From assembly GCA_031265015.1 (NCBI GenBank), contig JAISDG010000140.1, forward strand, positions 1 to 40,502: DNA of 40,502 bases, in the 5' to 3' direction. This DNA is from Spirochaetaceae bacterium (lineage in GTDB: Bacteria > Spirochaetota > Spirochaetia > Treponematales > Breznakiellaceae). Positions 1 to 7,670 of this stretch are shown here, one piece after another; position 1 is the first letter of the stretch; every line of letters begins with the position of its first letter. The notes under the pieces are model-generated. The model worked only from the letters and a program-made list of their open reading frames with translations, did not search any database and was not told the origin of the DNA. Both the position numbers and the translations under genes were made by a program.

Positions 1-1068
1 CAGTTTGCCGAACAGCATGCCGGCGCCGTTAAGGGTGTCGTTTTCCGTAGCCAGAATGTAGGCCTCCCGGGCGCCTTCCCAGTCGAACGACGAATTGAGC
101 ATGGATTCGGGAAAATCGCAGTTGGGATAAAAGTCGGTCCACTGGCGCTGCCCCTGGAAGCCGCCGGCTATGGCGTTGTGTCCGACCATTTCTTCTTCAC
201 AGCCCGCCGGCAGTTTCGGGTTCCCGTTAAAAAGATCCTTGATGATGCACATCATCTTGACGACAAATTCCCAGGCCTGTTCTTTTTCCGCGGGGGATTT
301 TTGCAGTTCCGGCGGATTTTTGTCAAACCCTTCCTTGCAGTGTTCTTTTGTCCAGGCCAGGGCTTTTTTGTATTCCGCCTCGTCGTAGATGCCCTTTTCC
401 ATACGCCGGATAATTTCAACTTCGTCGACGCTTTCCACCCGCATCCCCAGGTATTCCTCAAAGAATTCGGGATTGATGATTGAACCGGCAATGCCCATGC
501 AGATCGAACCTATCTGTAAATAGCTTTTCCCCTTCATCGTGGCGGCGGCGACGGCGGCCCGGCCGAAACGGAGGAGTTTTTCCTCGACATCCGCCGGGAT
601 GCTTGTATCGTCAAGATCCTGTACGTCGTGGCCGTAAATCCCGAAGGCGGGGAGCCCCTTCTGGGCGTGGGAGGCTAATACCGCCGACAGGTACACCGCG
701 CCGGGCCGCTCGGTGCCGTTAAAGCCCCAGACCCCCTTTATCGTGGAAGGGTCCATGTCCATGGTTTCCGAGCCGTAGCACCAGCAAGGGGTAACCGTCA
801 GGGTGATGTCCACGCCCTCACGGCGGAATTTGTCGGCGCAGGAAGCGGCTTCCGCCACCCGGCCTATGGTCGTATCGGCGATAATAACCCGGGCCGGTTC
901 TCCGTTGGAGTAGCGCAGATTTTTTTCAAAAAGCGCCTTCGCCGCTTTCGCCATATTCATGGTCTGATCTTCAAGTGATTCGCGTACCTTTAAGGGCCCG
1001 CGCCGTCCGTCAATCGCCGGCCTGATTCCAATCGTGGGGTACGCGCCCCGGTAACGGTTCTTTGCCAT
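1..1068 (-). CDS. fucI: L-fucose isomerase, C-terminally truncated by window edge
   Basis: Ketol isomerase converting L-fucose to L-fuculose, the first intracellular step of fucose catabolism (cytoplasmic, Mn-dependent in the family). The 356 codons present match the N-terminal and central parts of FucI: PTIGIRPAIDGR and VRESLEDQTMNMAKA near the start, TVTPCWCYGSETMDMDP, WGFNGTERPGAVYLSA, GIYGHDVQDLDDTSIP, and finally GGFQGQRQWTDFYPN and NSSFDWEGAREAYILATEND. E. coli FucI is about 590 residues, so roughly 60% is here and the reading frame is open at base 1. The start ATG at 1068 follows a strong AGGAGGAG ribosome site. It is the third gene of fucU-lacI-fucI, 134 bp after the regulator; that gap holds several GC-rich short hairpins (for example CGGCGT/ACGCCG). 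Confidence 0.95.
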   Translation of the reverse strand, partial: MAKNRYRGAYPTIGIRPAIDGRRGPLKVRESLEDQTMNMAKAAKALFEKNLRYSNGEPARVIIADTTIGRVAEAASCADKFRREGVDITLTVTPCWCYGSETMDMDPSTIKGVWGFNGTERPGAVYLSAVLASHAQKGLPAFGIYGHDVQDLDDTSIPADVEEKLLRFGRAAVAAATMKGKSYLQIGSICMGIAGSIINPEFFEEYLGMRVESVDEVEIIRRMEKGIYDEAEYKKALAWTKEHCKEGFDKNPPELQKSPAEKEQAWEFVVKMMCIIKDLFNGNPKLPAGCEEEMVGHNAIAGGFQGQRQWTDFYPNCDFPESMLNSSFDWEGAREAYILATENDTLNGAGMLFGKL

Positions 1069-1202
1069 AATCTCCTCCTGCGCTAAAATACGGCCGCCTT
1101 CGGCCCCGCCGGCGTTCCCGACGCCGTTGTTTTCGCTGCACCGGGGCTAAATCCCGGTTATTATTCCCATAAAACACCCCGCCGTTTTCCGGCAGACGCT
1201 GC

Positions 1203-2192
1203 CTAATGAGCGTTGATGGTTACCGGCAGCCGGATTATCCGGCAGCCGGTCTGGCCATCCTTGTGCCGGATCTTTTCCACGATCCGGCGGCCCGCCTGTC
1301 TTCCCATTTCCACCGCATCCTGGGCCGCGGTATAACGGCACAGGGGCAAAAAAGGGGTAAAAAGAGATTCGTCGAAACCGGCGATAATCATTTTACCCTT
1401 TGGATGATCCAGCAGATAACGCTGAACGCCCAAGTGAACCATCAGGTTCACCGTTACCAGCGCTTCCGGCGGCGTTTTTCCCGTCAGGATCGTTTCCATC
1501 CTCCTGTAACCGTCCTCTATTCCCATTCCCCCAAGGCATACCCATCCCGGCTCGGGGGTAATGCCCGCTTCCGCCAGGGCCCTGCCGTAACCGGAAAGCC
1601 GTTCCCGGGCGGTGGAAAGGGTAATGTCCCCTCCGGCAAAACCTATCCGGGTATATCCGTCCCGAAGCAGAGCCCTGGTCAGCTCAAAACAGCCCCCTTC
1701 GTTATCGGACACCACCGTGTCCAGGTCCGCCCCTTCCACGAAACGGTCCACCTGAACCACCGGAAGCCGTTCCGACAGGGTCTTCAGGTGGTCCCCGCTG
1801 GACCCCGCGGGAATAATCACCATGCCGTCCACCATCCGCTCGGTAAAGGTGGAAATCCGCTTTTTTTCTTCCTCCACCGAATTGGAAGAAGAAGCAAGCA
1901 GCAGGGTATACCCCTCGGTATCAAGGACCCCTTCAATTCCTTCCGTCAAATCCATAAAAAAGGAATTGGCCAGTTCCGGGGCTATGACCCCCACGGTCCT
2001 GGAGGACCTGGTTTTAAGGCTCCGGGCAGCGTGGTTCACCCGGTAGCCCAGGGCTTCCACGGCAAAATGGACCCGCCGCCGGGTTTCCTCCGATACCCGA
2101 TCGGCGTTTTCCGCCGCCAAAACTCTTGAAACGGTGGCGGTGGATACTCCGGCGGCCTCCGCCACATCCCGTATGGTATGATCTCTCGTCAT
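1203..2192 (-). CDS. LacI-family transcriptional regulator of the fucose operon
   Basis: Sugar-responsive DNA-binding repressor, 329 residues, the usual LacI/GalR length. The N-terminal helix-turn-helix (residues about 6-26, TIRDVAEAAGVSTATVSRVL) and hinge helix (EALGYRVNHAARSLKT) are clear. They are followed by a periplasmic-binding-protein-like sensor domain (TVGVIAPELANSFF to the C-terminus). It lies between fucU and fucI on the same strand, so its effector is probably L-fucose, L-fuculose or a phosphorylated derivative; this is inferred from context. A LacI-type operator (2204-2217) sits 12 bp before the start codon and a matching one lies upstream of fucU (2740-2753), suggesting autoregulation. 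The ribosome site is weak (GGGAC), so translation may be partly coupled to fucU. Confidence 0.92.
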   Translation of the reverse strand: MTRDHTIRDVAEAAGVSTATVSRVLAAENADRVSEETRRRVHFAVEALGYRVNHAARSLKTRSSRTVGVIAPELANSFFMDLTEGIEGVLDTEGYTLLLASSSNSVEEEKKRISTFTERMVDGMVIIPAGSSGDHLKTLSERLPVVQVDRFVEGADLDTVVSDNEGGCFELTRALLRDGYTRIGFAGGDITLSTARERLSGYGRALAEAGITPEPGWVCLGGMGIEDGYRRMETILTGKTPPEALVTVNLMVHLGVQRYLLDHPKGKMIIAGFDESLFTPFLPLCRYTAAQDAVEMGRQAGRRIVEKIRHKDGQTGCRIIRLPVTINAH

Positions 2193-2203
2193 AACGGTCC
2201 CGA

Positions 2204-2217
2204 TGTAATCGATTTCA
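2204..2217. promoter_or_regulatory. LacI-family operator before the regulator gene
   Basis: TGTAATCGATTTCA is a 14-bp near-palindrome centred on CG, the LacI-family hallmark; 6 of 7 half-site positions pair. Read on the minus strand it is TGAAATCGATTACA, which agrees at 11 of 14 positions with the site at 2740-2753. It lies between fucU and the regulator start, where bound protein could limit read-through or an internal promoter. Confidence 0.6.
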
Positions 2218-2241
2218 TTGTACAGCTAAAAGTTCCGTTCA

Positions 2242-2682
2242 CTATCTGTTTTTTACCGGAATAACTCCTTTTTTTAGGATAATGTTTCCGTAGGGAACGG
2301 TTTCGCCGGTCATTATCACCGCAAAAGCCCTTTTGCAGCGCTCATAAAAGGCAAAACGCTCCACCCGTTCCACCGGAGGGGTTCCGGGCCAGCGGCGATC
2401 GATGACCGCCCGGTAGGACGCTTCTACCGCGGGATCCAGCGTATCCCCGGCGGACGCCTGCATCATTGCCGCCGGATGGGGTACATAGGAATCCAGATTG
2501 ATAAGGGCTAGAATTCCGTCCAGCAGGGCGGGAATTCGTATGCCGTCCGCCCGGATAACCCTGGAATTAAAGGTATTGCCGGGAAAAAAGGCGTCCCCCA
2601 GTACCAATTCATCCCCATGGCCCATACGAAACAGCGCGTCCAATAATTCCGGACCGATAACGGGATCAATGCCAATCAGCAT
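2242..2682 (-). CDS. fucU: L-fucose mutarotase (RbsD/FucU family)
   Basis: Interconverts alpha and beta anomers of L-fucose, supplying the anomer used by fucose isomerase. The 146-residue protein has the family's N-terminal signature: LIGIDPVIGPELLDALFRMGHGDE, with the catalytic His in GHGDE, then VLGDAFFPG. The C-terminal VIMTGETVPYGNIILKKGV matches the FucU ending (TGE...YGNIILKKGV). Assignment to FucU rather than RbsD rests on this ending and on the fucI in the same operon. Start ATG at 2682 follows CCAGGAGGACACT. It is the promoter-proximal gene of the fucU-lacI-fucI unit. No fuculokinase or fuculose-phosphate aldolase is within the window; they may lie beyond base 1. Confidence 0.9.
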   Translation of the reverse strand: MLIGIDPVIGPELLDALFRMGHGDELVLGDAFFPGNTFNSRVIRADGIRIPALLDGILALINLDSYVPHPAAMMQASAGDTLDPAVEASYRAVIDRRWPGTPPVERVERFAFYERCKRAFAVIMTGETVPYGNIILKKGVIPVKNR

Positions 2683-2700
2683 AGTGTCCTCCTGGTTGTG

Positions 2701-2731
2701 TTATAATCTACCTGAACCGGGGATTTGTCAA
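2701..2731 (-). promoter_or_regulatory. Promoter of the fucU operon
   Basis: On the minus strand a perfect TTGACA (2731-2726) is followed 19 bp later by TTATAA (2706-2701), ending about 18 bp before the fucU start. The spacing is slightly long for a sigma-70 promoter; the -10 assignment is the less certain part. Confidence 0.55.
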
Positions 2732-2739
2732 GAAAAAAA

Positions 2740-2753
2740 TGTAAACGATTACG
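2740..2753. promoter_or_regulatory. LacI-family operator upstream of fucU
   Basis: TGTAAACGATTACG, centred on CG, with half-sites TGTAAAC and GATTACG (5 of 7 positions symmetric). It lies just upstream of the fucU -35 box and matches the second copy at 2204-2217. The shared minus-strand consensus is roughly YGWAATCGWTTACA. Confidence 0.6.
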
Positions 2754-2799
2754 TTTTTTTTCAAAAAACGCCTTAAAAGCCGCCTTTTTAAAAAGCTTT

Positions 2800-2822
2800 C
2801 CCGGGAACGCGCCGGTTCCGGG
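2800..2822 (-). terminator. Possible rho-independent terminator of prs
   Basis: Inverted repeat CCCGGGAAC / GTTCCGGG with one bulged base, about 50 bp past the prs stop, followed on the minus strand by GAAAGCTTTTTA. A second, smaller inverted repeat (AAGCCCCCTT / AAGGGCCTT, 2830-2851) lies between it and prs. The T-run is short and offset, so the call is tentative. Confidence 0.4.
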
Positions 2823-2871
2823 CGCAGACAAGCCCCCTTAAGAAGGGCCTTGGGACAGGGAACCTATTGGT

Positions 2872-3963
2872 TTAAAAGAGGGTAGGGGATTTAAGGTACC
2901 GTTCGGCGTTAAAATCCCGCAGCAATTTTGCCATGGAACTGTTGGTAACGATGGTCCTGATCACTTTTGCGGACAGTTCCGCCGAAGGAACCACCTCCAG
3001 GTTGGGTATATCGTCCGTTTTGGCGCAGCAGATGGTATCGGTTACTATTATGTGGTTGAGCAGGCCCCGGGAACTGAGACTCTTCAGCCGGTCCGCGGCG
3101 GGGCGGGAAAAAACCGGATGGACCACCATCAGGTTGATTTCCGCCGGTTTCAGGGGAAGCAGGGCGTTGATAAGGGCTTCAATGGAACCGGCGGTATCCA
3201 CCATATCATCCACAATCCACAGGATCTTGTCTTCCACCGGTTCCGCGGAAAGGATATTGATACACTCCACCGTATTCTGCCGGGAATAATCCCGCTGTTT
3301 ATGGGCCACCACCAGGGGAACCCCGAAGGAATTGGAAAATTTCCGGCCCAGTTTTTCGCCCCCCGCGTCGACGGAGCAAAAGGCCCAGCGGCTTCTTACC
3401 GTATTCTGGAGGGTGTCCAAATCCTTTATATACACGTCGCAGAGCCGCTGTTTTAACAGGGTCAGGGCGGGGATGTCGTCCATGATACAGCGGGCGGGAT
3501 CGAGCATCGACTTTGATTTGTCCGAATGGAGCTGGTAGGTGACAAAATGCCAGGCCCCCAGGCTGGAAAGGATTTTTAAGTGGACCCAAATGCCCACGGA
3601 ACTGCGTTTGGTAGTCCTGTCCGACCGGGAACAGGACATGTAGGGCTCGAAGATAATAATTTTGGCCGCCTGGGCCCGTTTAAGGGCATCCACCGTGTGG
3701 TACAGTTCTATTTTTGCCTCGTCCACTCCCAAGCCCGCCTCGTTACGGGCACAGCTGGCAAAAACAAACACGTCCTTGCCCCGGATGGAAGAACCGACGA
3801 CCACTTCCTTTTCGCCGTCGGCAAAACGATCGGTGGCCAGGATATCGATTCCGTTGATGGAATCCGCAAAGGACGCAAAGCTTGAAAATTTTGTCAAATA
3901 ATCCACCACTTTTACGGCATAGGACTTCATGGTCCCGGTAGCGGTGATGACAAATTCACGCAT
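2872..3963 (-). CDS. prs: Ribose-phosphate pyrophosphokinase
   Basis: Makes PRPP from ribose 5-phosphate and ATP for nucleotide, His and Trp synthesis. At 363 residues it is about 45 longer than classical Prs. Visible family signatures are FADGEKEV (residues 47-54), the flexible-loop region SRSDRTTKR (112-120) in place of the usual RQDRK, a His-containing segment YQLHSDK (143-149), and the PRPP-binding loop IVDDMVDTAGS (250-260). The divergent RSDRTTKR loop and missing DLHxxQIQGFF motif place it in an atypical branch, so allosteric behaviour may differ from the E. coli enzyme. No ribosome site precedes the ATG, and a TATAGT box ends only 7 bp upstream, so the mRNA may be leaderless. It diverges from recA. 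Confidence 0.88.
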   Translation of the reverse strand: MREFVITATGTMKSYAVKVVDYLTKFSSFASFADSINGIDILATDRFADGEKEVVVGSSIRGKDVFVFASCARNEAGLGVDEAKIELYHTVDALKRAQAAKIIIFEPYMSCSRSDRTTKRSSVGIWVHLKILSSLGAWHFVTYQLHSDKSKSMLDPARCIMDDIPALTLLKQRLCDVYIKDLDTLQNTVRSRWAFCSVDAGGEKLGRKFSNSFGVPLVVAHKQRDYSRQNTVECINILSAEPVEDKILWIVDDMVDTAGSIEALINALLPLKPAEINLMVVHPVFSRPAADRLKSLSSRGLLNHIIVTDTICCAKTDDIPNLEVVPSAELSAKVIRTIVTNSSMAKLLRDFNAERYLKSPTLF

Positions 3964-3969
3964 GATTAC

Positions 3970-3998
3970 ACTATACCATGCCCTTTTGTCTTAAACAA
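3970..3998 (-). promoter_or_regulatory. Promoter of prs, placing transcription start near the ATG
   Basis: Minus-strand TTGTTT (3998-3993), a 17-bp spacer, then TATAGT (3975-3970). The expected start of transcription falls at about 3963, the A of the prs ATG. The -35 match is weak (TTG only), the -10 good. Confidence 0.45.
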
Positions 3999-4104
3999 GC
4001 TCGCTTCCTATTCACTTTTTTGAGAAATCATGGTATTTTTCAACAGTTGGACAAGCAAAAATACCGTTTGTTGCCATATATACACAGGTATGGGGAGGGA
4101 AAGG

Positions 4105-5523
4105 ATGGCAAAGATGAGCGAAACTGAGAAACCCCGGGGAACGCCCCTGGGATCCGCCGAAGAAAAAAAAAAGGCGCTGGAAGCGGCCCGGCTGCAAATA
4201 GAAAAACAGTACGGCGCCGGTTCCCTTATGCAGCTGGGGACCCATGCCATCGCGGCGGGGGTCGAGGTTATTCCCTCCGGCTCCATTCTGCTGGACGAGG
4301 CCCTGGGGGTAGGCGGCTATCCCAGGGGCAGGATTATCGAGATCTATGGTCCCGAATCGGGGGGGAAAACCACCCTGGCTCTTCACGCCATTGCGGAAGC
4401 CCAGAATCTGGGGGGTATTGCGGCCTTTGTGGACGCCGAACACGCCCTGGCCCCGGAGTACGCGAAGAATCTGGGAGTTAACATCGACGAACTGTGGGTG
4501 TCCCAGCCGGATACGGGGGAACAGGCCCTGGAAATTGCCGAAAGCCTGGTCCGGTCCGGCGCGGTGGACATTATCGTGGTAGATTCCGTGGCGGCCCTGA
4601 CGCCCCAGGCGGAAATCGAAGGGGATATGGGAGACGCCCACATGGGCCTCCAGGCCCGGCTGATGAGCCAGGCTTTACGGAAACTGACCGCCACCATCGG
4701 CAAGTCCAAGACAATTCTGATCTTTATCAACCAGATCCGGATGAAAATAGGGGTTATGTTCGGTAATCCCGAAACCACCACCGGCGGCAACGCCCTCAAA
4801 TTCTACTCCTCGGTCCGGCTGGAAGTGCGCCGGACGGAAACCATCGAAGCGGGTAAAGATTCGGACGCGGTAGGTAACCGGATCCGGGTCAAGGTTGCCA
4901 AGAACAAGGTAGCCCCTCCTTTCCGGAAGGTGGAACTGGAGCTTATCTTCGGCAAGGGGGTTTCCGCCATCGGAAGCCTGCTGGACGCGGCGGTAAAGTA
5001 TGAAATTATCGACAAAAAAGGCGCCTGGTACGCCTATAAAGAAGAAAAAATAGGCCAGGGCAGGGACAACGCCAAGCAGTACCTGGAAAGCAATCCTTCC
5101 TTTGCCGTAGAGCTGGAAGCGAAGCTCCGCAAGCTGATGTTCCCCGACAGGACCCTTTCCCCGGCGGTCTCCGGGGCTTCCGGCCCCGCTGCGGCCGGGC
5201 CGGTCCCCGGCGCTGCGGCGGCCTCCGGGTCCGCCGTCACGGGACCGGCTGTCCCCGGTCCGGGTGCCGCCCCGATCCCGGCGGCTGCCGGGCCCGCTAC
5301 GGCCGGGCCGTCGGCCCCAGCCCCGGCTCCCGCAGGGCCGGAGGCCGCGCAGGAACCGCCCCCTGTACAGCCGGCGGCCCCGGCCCAGCCTGTCCCCGGG
5401 CGGTTTCCGGATCTGGCCGCCGCGGCCCTTGCCCCGGAACCGCGCCGCGGTCCCGGACGGCCCCGGAAAAATCCCGAAGCGTCCCTGGAAATTTCGGGCG
5501 GCTCTGAAAACGATCTGTTTTAG
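4105..5523 (+). CDS. recA: RecA recombinase with long C-terminal extension
   Basis: ATP-dependent strand-exchange protein of homologous recombination and SOS control. The RecA core (residues about 1-350) has Walker A GPESGGKTT (82-90), VDAEHALAPEYA, IVVDSVAALTPQAEIEGDMGD and the DNA-binding region INQIRMKIGVMFGNPETTTGGNALKFY. Beyond FPDRT (346-350) comes a roughly 120-residue tail rich in Ala, Pro and Gly, then RRGPGRPRKNP (447-457), an AT-hook-like basic motif, and an ending SENDLF. Ordinary RecA is about 350 residues with a short acidic tail, so the 472-residue length is unusual. The start at 4105 was chosen because GGGAGG lies just before it; the frame is open further upstream to 4030 without a better site. 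folK follows after 55 bp. Confidence 0.95.
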   Translation: MAKMSETEKPRGTPLGSAEEKKKALEAARLQIEKQYGAGSLMQLGTHAIAAGVEVIPSGSILLDEALGVGGYPRGRIIEIYGPESGGKTTLALHAIAEAQNLGGIAAFVDAEHALAPEYAKNLGVNIDELWVSQPDTGEQALEIAESLVRSGAVDIIVVDSVAALTPQAEIEGDMGDAHMGLQARLMSQALRKLTATIGKSKTILIFINQIRMKIGVMFGNPETTTGGNALKFYSSVRLEVRRTETIEAGKDSDAVGNRIRVKVAKNKVAPPFRKVELELIFGKGVSAIGSLLDAAVKYEIIDKKGAWYAYKEEKIGQGRDNAKQYLESNPSFAVELEAKLRKLMFPDRTLSPAVSGASGPAAAGPVPGAAAASGSAVTGPAVPGPGAAPIPAAAGPATAGPSAPAPAPAGPEAAQEPPPVQPAAPAQPVPGRFPDLAAAALAPEPRRGPGRPRKNPEASLEISGGSENDLF

Positions 5524-5578
5524 AGCGGGATTCGGGGGAATGAATTCGCCGCCGGCTTTTTTCCCCGCGAAGTGATTA

Positions 5579-6157
5579 TTGTCCGTGGAAATTGTTGTCC
5601 TGGGGCTGGGATCCAACCGGCCTTTTAACGGCCTTTCCCCGGCGGAGCTGCTTAATTCCGCTTTCGCGGAATTAAGCAGCCTGTTGGAGGACTGCCGCCT
5701 GTCCCCGGTGTATACGACGGCGCCGGTGGGAGTGACGGATCAGGCCGACTTTTGTAACGCCGCCGTGGCGGGCCGGTACGGGGGCAGTCCCCGGGAGCTG
5801 CTGGCCGCGGTTCAGGCCGTGGAAGCCGCCCGCGGCCGGGACCGCCAGCGGGAACGCCGCTGGGGGGAACGGTCCCTGGACATCGACATACTTCTTTTCG
5901 GGGACCGGCTTATCCGGGAAAAGGACCTTTCCGTTCCCCATCCCCGGCTCCGGGAACGGGCCTTTGCCCTCCGGCCCCTGCTGGATCTTATCCCCGCCGC
6001 CCGGGAACCGGGGACGGGAATAAGCTACCGGCGGATTCTTGAAGCCCTGCCGGATCAGGGGATTAAAGCGTACCGCCCCGAAACCGAACCTAAGCGCGGC
6101 GTCCAAATTCCGCAAGCCGGTGATATACGCCGGTCATTGAATCATAGGCCTGATTGA
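5579..6157 (+). CDS. folK: 2-amino-4-hydroxy-6-hydroxymethyldihydropteridine pyrophosphokinase
   Basis: Transfers pyrophosphate from ATP to 6-hydroxymethyl-7,8-dihydropterin in folate synthesis. The 192-residue protein has the HPPK signatures LGLGSN near the N-terminus, SPVYTTAPVGVTDQADFCNAAVAG, a GRDRQRERRWGERSLDIDILLFG block containing the catalytic and Mg-binding DID, and VPHPRLRERAFALRPLLDL. The start appears to be TTG at 5579 (or GTG at 5585) with only a weak ribosome site, so it may depend on recA translation. Two oddities: codons 23-34 (LLNSAFAELSSL) encode a perfect 15-bp inverted repeat, and the last 68 bp overlap the convergent kinase gene, so the final 20 or so residues lie beyond the family core. 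Confidence 0.92.
   Translation: MSVEIVVLGLGSNRPFNGLSPAELLNSAFAELSSLLEDCRLSPVYTTAPVGVTDQADFCNAAVAGRYGGSPRELLAAVQAVEAARGRDRQRERRWGERSLDIDILLFGDRLIREKDLSVPHPRLRERAFALRPLLDLIPAAREPGTGISYRRILEALPDQGIKAYRPETEPKRGVQIPQAGDIRRSLNHRPD
5647..5680. repeat. Perfect 15-bp inverted repeat inside folK
   Basis: GCTGCTTAATTCCGC and GCGGAATTAAGCAGC are exact reverse complements separated by only TTTC. The hairpin is wholly coding and in frame. It falls near the N-terminal loop region of HPPK, where family lengths vary. Confidence 0.85.
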
Positions 6158-7628
6158 AAATTCCGAAAAGTTCTTCGTATACCGGCGCCAGTTCGCCGCG
6201 GGGTGAAATTGTTTTAACCGGTCCGTTAAACTGACGTATCACCGAAAAATCCCTAAAGGCGCCGATGCCGACGCCGCCGCAAACCGCCGCGCCAAGGCTT
6301 GTCGCTTCTTCGGTATAGGCAGGGACCACGAGGGGTTTTTGCCATATATCGGCGAGAATTTGCAGCCATACCGTACCCTTGGCCCCGCCGCCAATCATAA
6401 TGATCCCGCCTGTACCGTTCCCGCGATCTTCAAGAATTTCCAGGATGATTCTCAGATTAAAACCGACTCCCTCAAGCACCGCCCGTGAAATATCACTCTT
6501 GCCGGTGGTGATCGAGAGCCCGACAAAGGCGCCCCTGGCCTCATGGTTCCAGCGGGGGGAACGTTCCCCCAAAAGATAGGGAAGGTAGAGCAGCCCTCCG
6601 GCGCCGGGCGGCGACTTTAACGCCCCTTCGTCAATAATGCGGTAGGGATCTTCACCGTCCCTGGCGGCTTCCGCGATTTCATCGCCGCAGAGGGTGTTTT
6701 TGTACCAATTATAGGAATACCCCGCAGCCTGCATAGTCCCGCAGGGCGTATACAGCGCGGGATCGAGGTGGACCCAGGTAAAGGTCCGCATCCGCGGATC
6801 ATATAAGGGGGCCGTACTTGCCAGCGAAATCCAGGAAGAAGAACCAAGTACATTGTAGGCGGCGCCTTCCGCCACCACCCCGGCGCCCACACAGGCGCAG
6901 CTTCCATCGCCGCCGCCGATAATAACGGGAGTTCCCTGAAGGAGCCCGATTTCCCCCGCCGCTTCCAGGGTAATGCCTCCGGCGTTATACGTCGAAGGAT
7001 ACGGATCGGGAAGCAGGTCCGGCGGAATACTCAGGGCATCCAGACTGTTTTTATCCCAGGTTTTTTTCACCAGATCAAACAGATTCGTCCCCGATGCGTC
7101 ACTGTAATCGGTAACAAATTTTCCTGTGAGCTTGAAAATGATATAATCCTTGGCGTGAAGCATCTTATAGGCCCGTTTGTATATTTCGCCCTCATTATCC
7201 CGGACCCATAAAAGTTTTGCCGCGGAATAGGAAGCGCTGATCCGGTGTCCCGTGGTCCGGTATATATAATCCATCCCCAGCTTTTCTTTCATTTCCGCTT
7301 CCTGCGCGCCCGCGCGGGTATCCGCCCAAATGATCATCGGACGTAGCGGCCTGCCTTCGCCGTCAACCAGCAGGCAGCCCATCATCTGGCCGCTGAAACA
7401 AACCGCGGCAATATCGCCGGGAGATACAGACGCCTTTTCAAGAAGCTGACGGGTAGAAAGGCATACCGCCTTCCAGAAATCATTGGGATCCTGTTCTACC
7501 CATCCTGGTTTTGGGTAATACGCCGGATATTCATATAAAACACCGGCGCCCAATTTCCCTTCCAGAGAGAAAAGAGCCGCCTTGTTGCCGCTGGTGCCAA
7601 GATCATGAGCTAATATATATTTCGCCAT
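6090..7628 (-). CDS. FGGY-family carbohydrate kinase (xylulokinase-like)
   Basis: ATP-dependent sugar kinase of the actin/hexokinase fold, 512 residues, the normal FGGY length. It has the N-terminal phosphate-binding loop AHDLGTSGNKAALF, the substrate-side block GWVEQDPNDFWKA with CFSGQMMGCLLVD and PMIIWADTRA, the central GGGDGSCACVGAG, and the ATP-binding IIMIGGGAKGTVWLQILADI near the C-terminus. Closest recognisable subfamily is xylulokinase, but specificity within FGGY cannot be read from sequence. It is the last gene of the transporter-GRE operon, following the activase after 42 bp, so it probably phosphorylates the imported substrate or a downstream intermediate. Start ATG at 7628 follows GGCAGGAGGCAATTT. 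Its 3' end overlaps folK convergently. Confidence 0.88.
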   Translation of the reverse strand: MAKYILAHDLGTSGNKAALFSLEGKLGAGVLYEYPAYYPKPGWVEQDPNDFWKAVCLSTRQLLEKASVSPGDIAAVCFSGQMMGCLLVDGEGRPLRPMIIWADTRAGAQEAEMKEKLGMDYIYRTTGHRISASYSAAKLLWVRDNEGEIYKRAYKMLHAKDYIIFKLTGKFVTDYSDASGTNLFDLVKKTWDKNSLDALSIPPDLLPDPYPSTYNAGGITLEAAGEIGLLQGTPVIIGGGDGSCACVGAGVVAEGAAYNVLGSSSWISLASTAPLYDPRMRTFTWVHLDPALYTPCGTMQAAGYSYNWYKNTLCGDEIAEAARDGEDPYRIIDEGALKSPPGAGGLLYLPYLLGERSPRWNHEARGAFVGLSITTGKSDISRAVLEGVGFNLRIILEILEDRGNGTGGIIMIGGGAKGTVWLQILADIWQKPLVVPAYTEEATSLGAAVCGGVGIGAFRDFSVIRQFNGPVKTISPRGELAPVYEELFGIFNQAYDSMTGVYHRLAEFGRRA

Positions 7629-7670
7629 AAATTGCCTCCTGCCCCGATTACCACAAATCGGTACTTCCGT

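Noticed and set aside
4020..4104. recA promoter or SOS box
   Set aside because: TTGGAC and TATATA are present but spaced about 24 bp apart, and no LexA-like palindrome was convincing.
4675..5616. 313-codon open frame antisense to recA and its tail
   Set aside because: Arises from GC-rich codons of recA; no domain or ribosome site.
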